Positions 1 to 9,822 of a DNA stretch of 35,062 nucleotides are shown here, one piece after another. The notes under the pieces were generated by a model. The model was not told the origin of the DNA. It saw nothing but the letters and a program-made list of their open reading frames with translations, and searched no databases. How positions within the stretch are numbered: position 1 is the stretch's first letter; the number at the start of each line of letters is the position of its first letter. The stretch comes from Prosthecobacter sp. Lineage in GTDB: Bacteria; Verrucomicrobiota; Verrucomicrobiia; Verrucomicrobiales; Verrucomicrobiaceae. The stretch lies in the NCBI RefSeq assembly GCF_014879935.1, contig NZ_JACSRD010000181.1:1-35062 (forward strand), given 5' to 3'. The translations under genes were made by a program, and so were the position numbers.

Positions 1-2172
1 GCGGGCGGGCTCGGCCATGTGATCGGTGGCAGCATTTTGAGAACGCTGCTGGGCAAAGTCGGGGCGACGCTCGTGCTGGGAATGGTTTATCTGATGGGGC
101 TGTTTCTCGTGACAGGAACGCATCCGCTGCAGGCGCTGCGCAGCATTCGTGCAGAATTTACCCGCTGGCAGCAGGAGCAGGAGGCACGCAGGCTGGCGGA
201 GGAAAAACTGGCCGAGGAGGCCGCGAACACGATTCCCGGCACGCTCACCCCGGTGCCAGCTGATCTGCGGAAGAAAAAGAAGGGCGCCTCCGAACTGCGG
301 GGCGACACGCCGGGGCCTATGGCCACGAATCTCGAACTGCCGCTGAAGTTTGACCCGCCAGCACCGAAGATCATCGACGCCTCCATCCCGCGTTCCCACG
401 ACGAGAACTCGGACAAGCCGAAGCTGGCGGAGGTCTGGGAGAAAAAACGGGCGCAGAAGATCGAGCAGGCCCCGCATGGCTCGCTGGGCAATCTCACGGT
501 TCGCTTCAAGGACTACAAGCTCCCGCCGATGGACCTGCTGCGCTGGGCGGACGAAGGCAATCATGCGCCGACGGACAAATCAGAGCTGCTGGCGATCCAG
601 GCCACCATCGTCAAGGCGCTGGCCAGCTTTGGCATCAGCGTGGAACCGGGCGACATCACCCGCGGTCCGGCGATCACCCGCTACGAGGTGCGTCCCGTCG
701 ATGGCTTGCGCGTCAGCCGCATCGCCAATCTCGACGCCGACATCGCCCGTGCGACTCGTGCGGAGCGCATCAACATCCTGGCACCCATTCCGGGCAAGGA
801 CACCGTCGGCATCGAACTGGCGAACAAGGACAAGATCGTCGTGCCGCTGCGAGAGCTGCTGGAGGACGACAACTTCGTCAACGGCAAGGCCAAGCTGCCG
901 GTGGCGCTCGGCAAGGACGTGTATGGCAAAACCATCATCGGCGATCTGGCCGCCATGCCGCATCTGCTCGTCGCGGGTGCCACCGGTTCCGGGAAATCGG
1001 TGTGCATCAACAGCATCATCACCAGCCTGCTGTGCCGTTTCGCGCCGGACGAGCTGCGCTTCATCATGATCGACCCGAAGGTCGTGGAAATGCAGAACTA
1101 CGAGGAACTGCCGCACCTGGCGCTTCCCGTGGTCACCGACCCGAAGAAGGCACTGCTCGCGTTGCGCTGGGTGGTGAAGGAGATGGAAAACCGTTATCAA
1201 ATCTTCGCGCAGGAAGGCTGCCGCAACTTTGAGGCCTTCAACAATCGCAATCGCAAGCGCAAGGCCGAGGCGGATGCAGCCCGTGCGGCCCGAAATGCCG
1301 CTGCGGGCACCAATCCGCCCGTCAAGGCAGGCGTCGATGATGCGCGTGTCTCGGCAGAATTCGCCAAGGAAGCCGCTGCGGCCGATCCAGCGCCGAAAAC
1401 CGCCGAAGTCGGCACCGTGGATGGTGATCCTGAGCTTCGCGACGCCAGCGGCACCTGGCTGGGCGACTCCCAACCGCCGCCCCCGCCGAAGCAGGAAGTG
1501 GTCATTCCCGACACGATGCCCTACATCGTGGTCATCGTCGATGAGCTGGCCGATTTGATGCAGACCGCTCCCGCCGACATCGAAGTGGCCATCGCACGCA
1601 TCACCCAGATGGCACGTGCCGCAGGCATCCATCTCATCGTCGCCACCCAGACCCCGCGGGCGGACGTCATCACCGGCGTGATCAAGGCGAACATCCCCAC
1701 CCGCATCGCCTTCCAGGTCTCCTCCGCGCTCGACAGCCGCGTCATTCTTGATCGCAAAGGCGCTGAAAACCTCGTCGGCAAGGGCGACATGCTCTACGTG
1801 CCGCCCGGTGGCGCCCAACCCGTGCGCAGCCAGGGAGCGTTGGTCACCGATGATGAGATCCATGCCCTCGTCGATCACTGCGTCACCCAGGGCAAGCCGG
1901 TCTTCGATGTGAAAGTCGATGAAGAGGGCAACGGTTTCGGCGATGAGGACGGTGAAGGTGAGGATGGCGTCAGCGCCGAGGAATTGGAGTGCCTGGAGAA
2001 GTGCCTGGAGGTCATCCGTCAGGAGAAAAAGGCCAGCACCAGCCTCCTGCAACGCCGCCTGCGCCTCGGCTACGGCCGCGCCGCCCGCATGATCGACATC
2101 CTCGAGGATCGCGGCATCATCGGCCCCGGCGAAGGCGCCAAGCCGCGTGAGATTCTCGTGCAGATGGATTGA
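1..2172 (+). CDS. ftsK: DNA translocase FtsK/SpoIIIE, 5'-truncated by window edge
   Basis: Septal DNA pump that moves chromosome ends and dimers through the closing division septum. The frame is open to base 1, so the gene starts upstream. The first visible part is a hydrophobic helix typical of the end of the FtsK membrane domain (VLGMVYLMGLFLVTG), followed by a charged Ala/Pro/Lys linker. Counting from the GTG at base 19, the motor has a Walker A motif GATGSGKSVCIN near residues 320-331 and a Walker B YIVVIVDELADLM near 502-514. The TQTPRADVITGVIKANIPTR stretch follows. The C-terminal gamma-type winged helix (SLLQRRLRLGYGRAARMIDI) lies near residues 674-705, the domain that reads KOPS-like sites. 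An Ala/Pro-rich stretch of about 90 residues (407-500) between NRYQIFAQEGCRNFEAFNNR and Walker B is longer than in E. coli FtsK. Family assignment is certain; only the N-terminus is missing. Confidence 0.96.
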   Translation, partial: AGGLGHVIGGSILRTLLGKVGATLVLGMVYLMGLFLVTGTHPLQALRSIRAEFTRWQQEQEARRLAEEKLAEEAANTIPGTLTPVPADLRKKKKGASELRGDTPGPMATNLELPLKFDPPAPKIIDASIPRSHDENSDKPKLAEVWEKKRAQKIEQAPHGSLGNLTVRFKDYKLPPMDLLRWADEGNHAPTDKSELLAIQATIVKALASFGISVEPGDITRGPAITRYEVRPVDGLRVSRIANLDADIARATRAERINILAPIPGKDTVGIELANKDKIVVPLRELLEDDNFVNGKAKLPVALGKDVYGKTIIGDLAAMPHLLVAGATGSGKSVCINSIITSLLCRFAPDELRFIMIDPKVVEMQNYEELPHLALPVVTDPKKALLALRWVVKEMENRYQIFAQEGCRNFEAFNNRNRKRKAEADAARAARNAAAGTNPPVKAGVDDARVSAEFAKEAAAADPAPKTAEVGTVDGDPELRDASGTWLGDSQPPPPPKQEVVIPDTMPYIVVIVDELADLMQTAPADIEVAIARITQMARAAGIHLIVATQTPRADVITGVIKANIPTRIAFQVSSALDSRVILDRKGAENLVGKGDMLYVPPGGAQPVRSQGALVTDDEIHALVDHCVTQGKPVFDVKVDEEGNGFGDEDGEGEDGVSAEELECLEKCLEVIRQEKKASTSLLQRRLRLGYGRAARMIDILEDRGIIGPGEGAKPREILVQMD

Positions 2173-2262
2173 TGGCTGGCATGGGCAGCCTCTTTCTGCA
2201 TGGTCTGCAACTCGGCTTGTCGCGAATGCCATCGGCCAAGCCAGCCGTTCTTGTTCCTGAGG

Positions 2263-3378
2263 CTAAAGGGCTGCGCGATACAGCTCAATGAAGTCCTCCA
2301 CGCTGGGCTCGCGGGGGTTGAACTGGGCGGTCCACTGTTTGGCGGCCATTTCGGCCAGATCGCGGAGGTTTTCCTCCTTCACACCGTGTTCGGAGATCTT
2401 CTGCGGCATGCGGGCTTCCCAAAGGAGTTCGCTGACGCGGTCGGCAAGGTCGCCACCGAAGTAGCTTTCGTAAACGGCGGCAATTTCGGGCAGCTTGGAG
2501 TTGAATCGAATGATGTGGGGCAGCATGACGCCGACGGCCTCGCCATGCACCACGTTAAATTTCGCGGTGAGCGGGTTGGCACAGGAATGCGCGGCACCGA
2601 GCATGCTGTTTTCGATGGCGATGCCGGCATAGGCGGCTCCGAGGAGCATCATGCCGCGGGCTTCGACATCTTTCGGGTCGCGCAGGACGCGGCTGAAGCC
2701 GGAATGGCACAGGCGGAAGCCTTCACGCGAGTAGAGTGAGGAAAGGGCGTTGCGCTTCTTGGTGACGGCCGTTTCTAGCGCGTGCGAGAGCGCGTCCATG
2801 CCGGTGCAGACGGTGACACGCTGCGGCTGGGAAATGGTCAGTTCGGGATCGAGGATGGCGATCTTTGCCGCCGCCTTGGGATCACCACAGGCCATCTTTA
2901 CATGCGTCTCCGCATCCGAAATGAGCGCATAGCTCTGGCATTCGCTGCCGGTGCCTGCGGTGGTGGGAATGGTGATGAGCGGCAGCATCGGCTTCGTGGC
3001 CTTGCCGGTGCCCCAGTAGTCGTGCATGCGACCGCCGTTGGTGAGGATGAAGTTGCAGCCCTTCGCGGTGTCCATGCTGCTGCCGCCTCCCAATCCGATG
3101 AGCAAATCCGCCCCGAACTCGCGAGCGGCTGCCACGCAGGCATCCACATCCTCGGTACTGGGATTCTCACGCACTTCACCGAAAACGCGGGCCTGAAGCC
3201 CGGCCTCGATGAGAAAGCTGACCGCACGGGTCACATAACCGGCCTTCACAATGCCAGGGTCGCTGACGATGAGCGCACGCTGGCCAAGATCCCGCGCCAG
3301 CTCACCCACACGGGCAAGCGTGCCATTGCCAAAGATGAGCCGCGTGCGCGGCTGATGGTCGAAGGGAGCAAGGGACAT
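2263..3378 (-). CDS. Iron-containing (type III) alcohol dehydrogenase
   Basis: NAD(P)-dependent oxidoreductase of the Fe-ADH family, interconverting an alcohol and an aldehyde in the cytoplasm. The protein is 371 residues, the usual family length. It has the nucleotide-binding GLGGGSSMDTAKG motif, the PTTAGTGSE motif, and the metal-ligand region GMDALSHALE, with further His ligands in AAHSCANPLTAKFNVVHGEA. I chose the ATG at 3378 (MSLAPFDHQPRTRLIFGNGT) because family members begin just before the RLIFG strand; a GTG nine codons upstream is also open. It lies 53 bases behind the aldehyde dehydrogenase on the same strand, so the two probably form an operon handling one alcohol/aldehyde/acid (or acyl-CoA) route. 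The substrate cannot be read from the sequence. No microcompartment shell gene is in the window. Confidence 0.9.
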   Translation of the reverse strand: MSLAPFDHQPRTRLIFGNGTLARVGELARDLGQRALIVSDPGIVKAGYVTRAVSFLIEAGLQARVFGEVRENPSTEDVDACVAAAREFGADLLIGLGGGSSMDTAKGCNFILTNGGRMHDYWGTGKATKPMLPLITIPTTAGTGSECQSYALISDAETHVKMACGDPKAAAKIAILDPELTISQPQRVTVCTGMDALSHALETAVTKKRNALSSLYSREGFRLCHSGFSRVLRDPKDVEARGMMLLGAAYAGIAIENSMLGAAHSCANPLTAKFNVVHGEAVGVMLPHIIRFNSKLPEIAAVYESYFGGDLADRVSELLWEARMPQKISEHGVKEENLRDLAEMAAKQWTAQFNPREPSVEDFIELYRAAL

Positions 3379-3431
3379 GGGTGAGCTACGGGACAGAATG
3401 ACCACAGACTGGAAAGTCTCTGCTATGTGGC

Positions 3432-4862
3432 TCAGGCGCAGTCAATTGAGCGGCGCTTGTAGAGGAACTCGAACATGTTGCCCTCGTGCGGCTGGTCCCA
3501 ACTGATCTTCATCGTGCTGATCGGCCCGATGTTGAGGCGGTCGATGTCGCCGCATTCGAGCAGGTCGTTGATGAAGTTCGCGTCCTGCGTGATGGCAGTC
3601 ACGATGAGGGAGTAACCGATGCGTCCGAGCACCTCGGACTGCGGAACTTCCAGAACGCTGGCGTAAGGGCAGAGGAACTCGCGATTGGAGAGCGGGTGCT
3701 TGTTGTCGGAGCACCAGATGATCGTTGGGCGCAGGAAGATGCCGCCTTCGAATTCGACCTTGCGTGGACCGTCGCGGAACTGGGCGGTCACATCCTCGGC
3801 TCCGGGAGTCTTCAGGTCGTTGTCGATGGCGCTGTCGATGTAGTCGGCCATCTTCGGATTGGCGAAGCCGGAAAGGCGGGCGTTTTCGTCGTCGGAAGCC
3901 GTCGGCTTCACCGGCCCCAGACGCTCGGCGATGGCGGTGGCGATCTCCTTGCCATACTTCGGCACGATGACAGCGGAGGCATTGATGCAGGAGCGGCCGC
4001 CGTTGTCGCTGATGGAGCTGACGATGACGTCGATGTATTCCTTCCAGTTCTCGATCTTGTCCTCGCCGATGATGATCTTGCTCCAGCCCGGGCCATGGAC
4101 CTGCACGGCGGGGTTGTTTTCGTACATTTTGGCGATGTTCACGTCGCCGAAGACGAGGTTGCGGCCACTGAGTTTGACGACTTCGCCGCTGCCTTCGTGG
4201 TCGGTGGGGTAGAAGCCGAAAGCTTCCGCAGGCGCACCGGCGGCGATGAAGGCCTGGATCAAACGATACGGCGTCCACGGCTCCTCACGGCCCGGTTTGA
4301 TGACCACGGGGATCTTCAAGGCGATGGACGGCAGCCAGAGCGAGTTCACCGCAGGCGAATTGCTCGGCATCACAAGGCCAAGGGACTTCGTGGTGGGAAA
4401 GTAAGCAACCGGGCAGCCTGCCTGCGTGCCGAAGCCACGGTCAATGACCTCCATGTCGAGGCCGCGGGTGAGGCCGTTAAGGATCATCTTCATGTTCGTC
4501 ATGGCGAAGTGAATCTTCGTCATGTTGCGCTTCACCATGATGTGCGGCAGGCCGCTGGTGCGGGAAAGCGTGGCGATGTATTCCTGCGGCGACTGCGTGT
4601 GGCCCTTGTCACCGAGCGGAAGGGTGCCATTCAGGAACAGATCACCCGCCTTGGCGGTGATGTCGATCAACTGCTGCACCGTGAATTTCTTCAGCGCCGC
4701 ACGCGCCTCGGCGATCTTTGCCAGGTCCTTGCGCACGATGCCGGCATTCACCTGGCTTACTTCGGCGCAGACCTCGCCTGTTTTGTGGTCTTTGACCTGG
4801 GCCTTGTCGAGCGACTCATAAGGACGGCCTTTGCGAAGAGCGGGAAGATGCGGGATGGACAT
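3432..4862 (-). CDS. Aldehyde dehydrogenase superfamily protein, atypical (general-base Glu not found)
   Basis: NAD(P)-dependent aldehyde oxidation or, more likely for this variant, acyl-CoA-linked aldehyde chemistry. The protein is 476 residues. The Rossmann region (YFPTTKSLGLVMPSNSPAVN, VVIKPGREEPWTP) and the catalytic cysteine in SDNGGRSCINASAVIV are clear. The region about 34 residues before this Cys, where classical ALDHs have the ELGG general-base Glu, reads VQVHGPGWSKIIIGED, without Glu at the aligned place. Loss of that Glu is known in CoA-acylating ALDHs and LuxC-like reductases, so the enzyme may release its thioester to CoA rather than hydrolyse it; this is inference. It is followed on the same strand by the Fe-alcohol dehydrogenase, a common partner for aldehyde/acyl-CoA pairs. 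The start at 4862 (MSIPHLPALRKGRPY) is the first ATG. Confidence 0.87.
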   Translation of the reverse strand: MSIPHLPALRKGRPYESLDKAQVKDHKTGEVCAEVSQVNAGIVRKDLAKIAEARAALKKFTVQQLIDITAKAGDLFLNGTLPLGDKGHTQSPQEYIATLSRTSGLPHIMVKRNMTKIHFAMTNMKMILNGLTRGLDMEVIDRGFGTQAGCPVAYFPTTKSLGLVMPSNSPAVNSLWLPSIALKIPVVIKPGREEPWTPYRLIQAFIAAGAPAEAFGFYPTDHEGSGEVVKLSGRNLVFGDVNIAKMYENNPAVQVHGPGWSKIIIGEDKIENWKEYIDVIVSSISDNGGRSCINASAVIVPKYGKEIATAIAERLGPVKPTASDDENARLSGFANPKMADYIDSAIDNDLKTPGAEDVTAQFRDGPRKVEFEGGIFLRPTIIWCSDNKHPLSNREFLCPYASVLEVPQSEVLGRIGYSLIVTAITQDANFINDLLECGDIDRLNIGPISTMKISWDQPHEGNMFEFLYKRRSIDCA

Positions 4863-4964
4863 TGGGCGGTTGTTTTTGGAAGAGAGCGGGAGGTTTACGA
4901 GTGCGGAACTCGCGCGGCAACGAAAAAACTGGCGCGCACGGGCCGGTCTTTCACCCAGTTCGGC

Positions 4965-5990
4965 TCACACGTTTTGCACAGGACGCAAAGCGGGCGGGAT
5001 CATCTCGATCAGGGCAGGGGAGAGGTTTGAATACGAGGGATAATCTGGGTGCGGCACGCCATGGCTGCCGACCGGACGATAGCGCCAGTGTTTGTACATC
5101 CACAGCCAGCACTCGGGATGCTCGCGGATGGCTTTTTCAAAGTGATCCCATACCCGCTGTGTGAGCTGCTGCGTGTCTTCATCGGCGCCGGGCTTGATGG
5201 CTTCGTAGATGTGAACCTCGTAGCGCCCATCATCAAGCGGCCGGCAAACGCCCGTCATGATCGAAAGGCCGAGCCGCTTGGCCAGCTCCACATGCAGGGT
5301 GGGCACGCTGGTCCACAGGCCGAAGCATTGAATCGCCGTCGCCGCCCGGCCTGGGACGATGTTCAAATCTGTCAGCAAACCCGCATGCCCCTGGCGTTTC
5401 AGCGCCTTCATGAGCTTCAACATCGCATTCTCCTGAGCGATGATGTCGTGGCCCGAATGTGAGCGGAGGCGCTTGAAGACATGCGTAAGAGCGGGGTTTT
5501 TGAAGTCCTGCGCCACGACGGTGAATTTGAAGCCACGAAAGCCCCAAACCATGCTCACGAGCTCGAAGTTGCCGAAATGCGGCGTCACCCACACACCACC
5601 GGTCTCGCGTGCCTGCTGTTCATCCTCAGCCTTGGGCAGATGGATGCTGAAAAACTGCTGCCATGAGTCCTTCGTGAGCCGCGAGGACCAGAACAGATCC
5701 AGGAACGTGCGGGCAAACACCTGGTATGACTTGCGGGCGATTCGCGCCCGTTCCGCAGGCGTGTAGCGATCTCCAAACGCACACTTCAAGTTCTCCAAAG
5801 CTGTCTTGCGGCCACGCTTGTCACCAAGATAAGCCGCTGAGCCGATGCCTCGCGAAAGCCAGAGAATGAAACTGCGCGGCAGCCTCGGCATGATCCACGC
5901 GGCAGATTCAATCAGGGCAGTCTCAAAGAAATATCGGAGCTTCTTCACGCGGCGTTTGGTGTTTGCGAAAATCGAGTTACGATGGCGCAT
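4965..5990 (-). CDS. Lipid A biosynthesis-type lauroyl/myristoyl acyltransferase (LpxL/HtrB family)
   Basis: Membrane-associated acyltransferase expected to add a secondary acyl chain to a lipid A precursor at the inner membrane. The 341-residue protein has a hydrophobic N-terminal region (YFFETALIESAAWIMPRLPR), the catalytic HX4E motif in TPHFGNFELVSM, and the downstream GLLTDLNIVPGRAATAIQCFG and SVPTLHVELAKRLG blocks. It ends near the EHPECWLWMYKHWRYRP motif, a family hallmark (…P…W.W.H.RW). I chose the ATG at 5990; a GTG at 5948 (VKKLRYFFET) is a possible alternative. With the ATG at 5990 its start codon overlaps the start codon of the divergent M42 peptidase gene. No clear ribosome-binding site is visible before either start. 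Family assignment is secure; the exact acyl chain and acceptor are unknown. Confidence 0.88.
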   Translation of the reverse strand: MRHRNSIFANTKRRVKKLRYFFETALIESAAWIMPRLPRSFILWLSRGIGSAAYLGDKRGRKTALENLKCAFGDRYTPAERARIARKSYQVFARTFLDLFWSSRLTKDSWQQFFSIHLPKAEDEQQARETGGVWVTPHFGNFELVSMVWGFRGFKFTVVAQDFKNPALTHVFKRLRSHSGHDIIAQENAMLKLMKALKRQGHAGLLTDLNIVPGRAATAIQCFGLWTSVPTLHVELAKRLGLSIMTGVCRPLDDGRYEVHIYEAIKPGADEDTQQLTQRVWDHFEKAIREHPECWLWMYKHWRYRPVGSHGVPHPDYPSYSNLSPALIEMIPPALRPVQNV

Positions 5991-6996
5991 GGCATCGCCC
6001 AACCTCAACAACATTCTCAAGCGGCTCCTCAAACAGCCGACGGCTCCGTTTCACGAATACCACGTGCGTGCGGAGATCGAGTCGTTGCTCAAAGATTGCC
6101 GCCACGTGAAGTTGAAGCGCGACAAGTTCGGCAACCTGCTTGCGACCTACAAGAACGGCAAATCCAAGAGCAAGCCCACCTGGGTGCTCGCCGCACACAT
6201 GGACCATCCGGGATTCGTCAAACCCGCAGGCAGCACGAAGCGCGATGAGTGGGAACTGCTCGGTGGTGGTGGCATTCCGCAGGAATCCATCGATGCCGCG
6301 GTCAAGAAGGGCCTGCGCAAGGCCAAGGGTCAGATCGCCACGTGGAACTTCCCGGTGAACGTGACCAACAGCCGCATTGAGGCCACTGCTTGCGATGATT
6401 TGATCGGCTGCGCAGCCATCGTGATGACCTTTCTCGAACTGGCCCGCCTGAACATCCAGACCACGGTGCATGCGGCCTTCACCCGTGCGGAGGAGGTCGG
6501 CTGGCTTGGCGCCTGGCAGCTCGCGCAAAAGTGGCCCTTTGGCAAAGACAGCGTGTTTCTCTCGCTCGAAACCAGCCGTCCCGTGAACGGTGCCGTGATG
6601 GGCGGTGGCCCGGTGATTCGTGTGGGCGACCGTGTTTCGATCTTCGACAGTGAAGCTGTGGCCGTTTTGATGACGACCGCGAAGGAACAAGGCATCCGTG
6701 TGCAACGCTGTCTCCTCGACGCCGGTGCTTGCGAAGCCACGGCCGTTCAGGCTCTCGGTGTTCGCAGCGCAGGCATCTCCATTTCGCTCGGGAACTACCA
6801 CAACCTCAGTGACACCCGTCAGATCGCCACGGAATACGTGATGATGGACGATCTGAAGGCCCTGATCGATCTCCTCAAGGCGCTCGTCGCCACCAAACAC
6901 GACGGCATTGGCGAACGCACCATCCGCGAACGCGTGGAAATGCGCATGCAGGAGCACGAAGCGCACTTCAAGGCCGGGTCGAAGCTCTTCAAATAG
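5989..6996 (+). CDS. M42 family metallo-aminopeptidase / glutamyl aminopeptidase-like
   Basis: Cytoplasmic dinuclear-metal aminopeptidase of the M42 (FrvX/PepA-like) family, which trims N-terminal residues from peptides. The 335-residue protein shows the first metal ligand His in LAAHMDHPGF, the bridging Asp in EATACDDLIGCAA, the catalytic Glu pair in FTRAEEVGWLGAW, a further ligand in FLSLETSRP, and the last His in GNYHNLSDTRQIATEY. These come in the family order. The ATG at 5989 gives a natural N-terminus (MASPNLNNILKRLLKQPTAP). Its first two bases overlap the start codon of the divergent acyltransferase, so any promoter for it should lie inside that gene. The coding frame stops at 6996, and a palindromic repeat begins two bases later. 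Confidence 0.92.
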   Translation: MASPNLNNILKRLLKQPTAPFHEYHVRAEIESLLKDCRHVKLKRDKFGNLLATYKNGKSKSKPTWVLAAHMDHPGFVKPAGSTKRDEWELLGGGGIPQESIDAAVKKGLRKAKGQIATWNFPVNVTNSRIEATACDDLIGCAAIVMTFLELARLNIQTTVHAAFTRAEEVGWLGAWQLAQKWPFGKDSVFLSLETSRPVNGAVMGGGPVIRVGDRVSIFDSEAVAVLMTTAKEQGIRVQRCLLDAGACEATAVQALGVRSAGISISLGNYHNLSDTRQIATEYVMMDDLKALIDLLKALVATKHDGIGERTIRERVEMRMQEHEAHFKAGSKLFK

Positions 6997-6997
6997 A

Positions 6998-7071
6998 GTT
7001 CCTGGTTTCAGGTTCAAAGTTTCAAGTTCTCCAACGGCGGAACTTGAAACGTGAAACTTTAAACTTGGAAC
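6998..7071. repeat. Imperfect inverted repeat of GTTTCAAGTTC type between pepM42 and leuS
   Basis: Two 32-base arms (6998-7029 and 7040-7071) are imperfectly complementary around a 10-base loop. The last 11 bases of the left arm, GTTTCAAGTTC, pair perfectly with GAACTTGAAAC in the right arm, and GTTCC/GGAAC pair at the base. It is markedly AT-rich compared with the genes on both sides. There is no T-run after the right arm, so it is a poor rho-independent terminator. It resembles dispersed palindromic elements and is similar in style to the in-gene palindrome at 8788-8861. Confidence 0.75.
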
Positions 7072-7104
7072 TTTCCGCCTCCTCGCCTTCTTCCGCGCCC
7101 TCTT

Positions 7105-9752
<2,648 letters not shown>

Positions 9753-9753
<1 letters not shown>

Positions 9754-9812
9754 GAGCGGCGACGATTCGTCGCCCTTCCAAATTCTTTTTGGCGACGACT
9801 CGTCGCCCCTCC
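9753..9812. repeat. REPIN 1: inverted pair of GGAG-type REP palindromes after leuS
   Basis: The order is GGAG at 9753-9756, palindrome GGCGACGATTCGTCGCC at 9758-9774, a 16-base spacer, palindrome GGCGACGACTCGTCGCC at 9791-9807, then CTCC at 9809-9812. The two halves are therefore a REP and an inverted REP with GGAG at both outer 5' ends. The first G of GGAG is the last base of the leuS stop codon. The element fills almost the whole gap to the glycosyltransferase start at 9823. Confidence 0.88.
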
Positions 9813-9822
9813 ATGGTGCTGA

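Noticed and set aside
580..2232. Long open frame on the - strand opposite ftsK
   Set aside because: It is the antisense shadow of a GC-rich gene; no family motif and composition rich in His, Asp and Gly typical of such shadows.
2173..2262. GGCTGG...CCAGCC pairing between ftsK and the alcohol dehydrogenase as a terminator
   Set aside because: The possible stem is short with a long loop and no T-run; not better than chance.
2263..4862. Fe-alcohol dehydrogenase and aldehyde dehydrogenase as part of a bacterial microcompartment
   Set aside because: No shell protein, aldolase or encapsulation peptide is seen in the window.
3486..5030. Long + strand frame opposite the aldehyde dehydrogenase
   Set aside because: It mirrors the real gene in codon position three and shows no recognisable domain.
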